NCBI GenBank assembly: GCA_046541515.1
Contig: JBKHDD010000191.1
Coordinates: forward strand, 1 to 9,049
Origin: CAYFVR01 sp046541515
Lineage (GTDB): Bacteria; Desulfobacterota; Desulfobacteria; Desulfobacterales; Desulfococcaceae
Length of the DNA stretch: 9,049 nucleotides
Reading direction: 5' to 3'
A program made the position numbers and the translations under genes. Below, piece by piece: positions 8,176 to 9,049 of the stretch. Every line of letters begins with the position of its first letter. Position 1 is the first letter of the stretch. The notes under the pieces are model-generated. The model searched no databases and had not been told where the DNA came from. It saw nothing but the letters and a program-made list of their open reading frames with translations.

Positions 8176-8299
8176 GAGTTACTCCCAATACCGTTCATTT
8201 TGGCCAAAAATGGTAGGGGCGAATCGCATTCGCCCTTGGTCAATCCGGCACGGTTGAGCAATTGAAATCCCAAAGTGAACGGCATTGGAGTTACTCCCA
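8176..8299. repeat. Composite palindromic repeat (REP/MITE-like)
   Basis: The outer 12-bp direct repeats GAGTTACTCCCA lie at 8176-8187 and 8288-8299. Inside them, CCAATACCGTTCATTTTGG (8185-8203) pairs with CCAAAGTGAACGGCATTGG (8270-8288) at 17 of 19 positions, plus one G-T wobble. The centre holds GGGCGAAT-CGC-ATTCGCCC (8217-8235), a perfect 8-bp hairpin with a 3-nt loop preceded by TAG. A near-palindrome CATTTTGGCCAAAAATG (8197-8213) lies beside the left arm. No ORF is inside. It abuts the COG2865 gene's stop (8304-8306). Confidence 0.6.
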
Positions 8300-8303
8300 G
8301 AAT

Positions 8304-9049
8304 TCAGCCTCCATTCCCCAAATCCCCCGTCGCGGCGAAAATCGTCAACAAAAGCTCCGCGTCGTCGATCAGCCGGAACACCGGTTCCCTGCCGGAGAGC
8401 CGCTCGCTGTTTTCCAGGATGATTCGAATCCCTTCTCCGCGCTTGTCCATTAGGGTGCGGCGGTCGGTGTTGACCCATTCGATGTCGGTCGGAACCGGAC
8501 ATTTGGCCAACAGGCTGGTCAACGTTTCGTTCCGGGCGGACTGGCGATAGACGAGGCTTCCAATCGTCATCGTGTTCGGGAGGCTTCCCGGCGAGGAAAT
8601 CTCCAGGCGATCCGCAAACATCCGGAGCCGGATTTTCGAACCGTAAATCGCGTAGTCCCGATGGGCCACCGCGTTGACCAGGGCCTCGAACACCGCGGTC
8701 AGATCGTATTGGGGAATATCCCGTCGGCCCAAATTCTTGACTGCCGCCACTTTCATGTTCCGGGCCACAAACTGGCAGGATTCCCGGACCTGCTCGTCCA
8801 ATGGCCCGGAAATATCCCGGGCGTCCAGTTGATACGGCAGGCTTTCGCCGCCAACGGTTGGACCGGAAGCGGGAGAGGTTCCCCGATAGGCGACGGCTTG
8901 AACGAAGGCGTTGGGCATCCAGTCTCTGGGCTTGCGGCACCCCATCAGGATGCCGGTGACGGTGGGACGAAAAGCGCCTTCGGCATCCCGCGCAACCATT
9001 CCCAGTTTTTGGAGAAAATCCAGCCCTTCGTCCCGCGTCCGGGGCGTTC
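8304..9049 (-). CDS. COG2865-type ATP-binding protein, putative transcriptional regulator (5' partial)
   Basis: The frame is open from the right edge to the TGA at 8304-8306. About 248 residues are visible and the N-terminus, which normally holds the Schlafen/AlbA_2 domain, is missing. The methionine at 8999 is internal, because family-like sequence (DEGLDFLQKLGMVARD) precedes it. Counting from that Met, visible elements are RPTVTGIL (11-18) and PNAFVQAVAYRG (29-40). The GHKL ATPase then shows an N box EALVNAVAHRDY (Asn109), an ADRLEISSPGSLP box (Asp130, Gly138) and KRGEGI (186-191). This group is annotated as ATP-dependent DNA helicase-related or putative transcriptional regulators; function is rarely tested. 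The protein ends about 40 residues after the last ATPase box, so the winged-helix domain of longer relatives is absent. Confidence 0.85.
   Translation of the reverse strand, partial: TPRTRDEGLDFLQKLGMVARDAEGAFRPTVTGILMGCRKPRDWMPNAFVQAVAYRGTSPASGPTVGGESLPYQLDARDISGPLDEQVRESCQFVARNMKVAAVKNLGRRDIPQYDLTAVFEALVNAVAHRDYAIYGSKIRLRMFADRLEISSPGSLPNTMTIGSLVYRQSARNETLTSLLAKCPVPTDIEWVNTDRRTLMDKRGEGIRIILENSERLSGREPVFRLIDDAELLLTIFAATGDLGNGG

Larger units (their letters stand above)
7680..8303. other. Largely non-coding, GC-poorer spacer
   Basis: About 620 nt lie between the SLOG-like gene and the COG2865 gene. The spacer holds the terminator and candidate promoter near 7728-7830, a small ORF (7960-8112) with a hairpin behind it, and the composite repeat (8176-8299). 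I see nothing supportable in 7831-7921 or in 8122-8175. The other open frames here have no protein-like character. Confidence 0.6.

Noticed and set aside
8179..8940. 253-codon minus-strand open frame
   Set aside because: Alternative frame of the COG2865 gene; the GHKL motifs are in the other frame.

Overview
This is a GC-rich bacterial chromosomal window with long, dense, mostly housekeeping genes. It resembles an environmental Desulfobacterota-type genome. That guess rests on a CbiK-class cobaltochelatase and on Uma2 and COG2865 accessory genes; no phylogenetic marker is present, so confidence in the taxonomy is low.

Left part, plus strand (1-3568). The window opens inside a sirohydrochlorin cobaltochelatase (cbiK) whose start lies off the left edge. 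Its visible N-terminus is a very histidine-rich tract fused in frame to the catalytic domain. A 190-nt repetitive spacer separates it from topB, a full-length DNA topoisomerase III with two C-terminal zinc-ribbon repeats. A strong hairpin follows topB. Next comes an AT-richer segment with a good sigma70-like promoter and a Uma2-family nuclease-fold gene (3805-4407), whose base composition differs sharply from its neighbours.

Middle, minus strand (4485-7679). nadE (glutamine-dependent NAD+ synthetase) and an upstream HIT-family nucleotide hydrolase gene lie 12 nt apart and probably form one operon with its own candidate promoter. Further upstream is a SLOG/Rossmann-like protein (7116-7679), insulated from the HIT gene by a perfect hairpin terminator. 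A second, textbook intrinsic terminator with a T7 tract lies only about 50 nt before the SLOG start codon, where it could act as an attenuator. Three adjacent genes with real or likely links to NAD or nucleotide chemistry make this the most thematically coherent block.

Right part, minus strand (7680-9049). A roughly 620-nt, GC-poorer spacer holds an overlooked 50-residue ORF (7960-8112) resembling small antitoxin-like proteins. It also holds a composite repeat (8176-8299) with 12-bp direct repeats outside, a 19-bp inverted repeat inside, and a central palindrome of the common GGGCGAAT/ATTCGCCC type. The window ends in the C-terminal part of a COG2865-type protein with a GHKL ATPase domain, whose N-terminus is off the right edge.

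No tRNA, rRNA, CRISPR array, transposase or integrase was seen.
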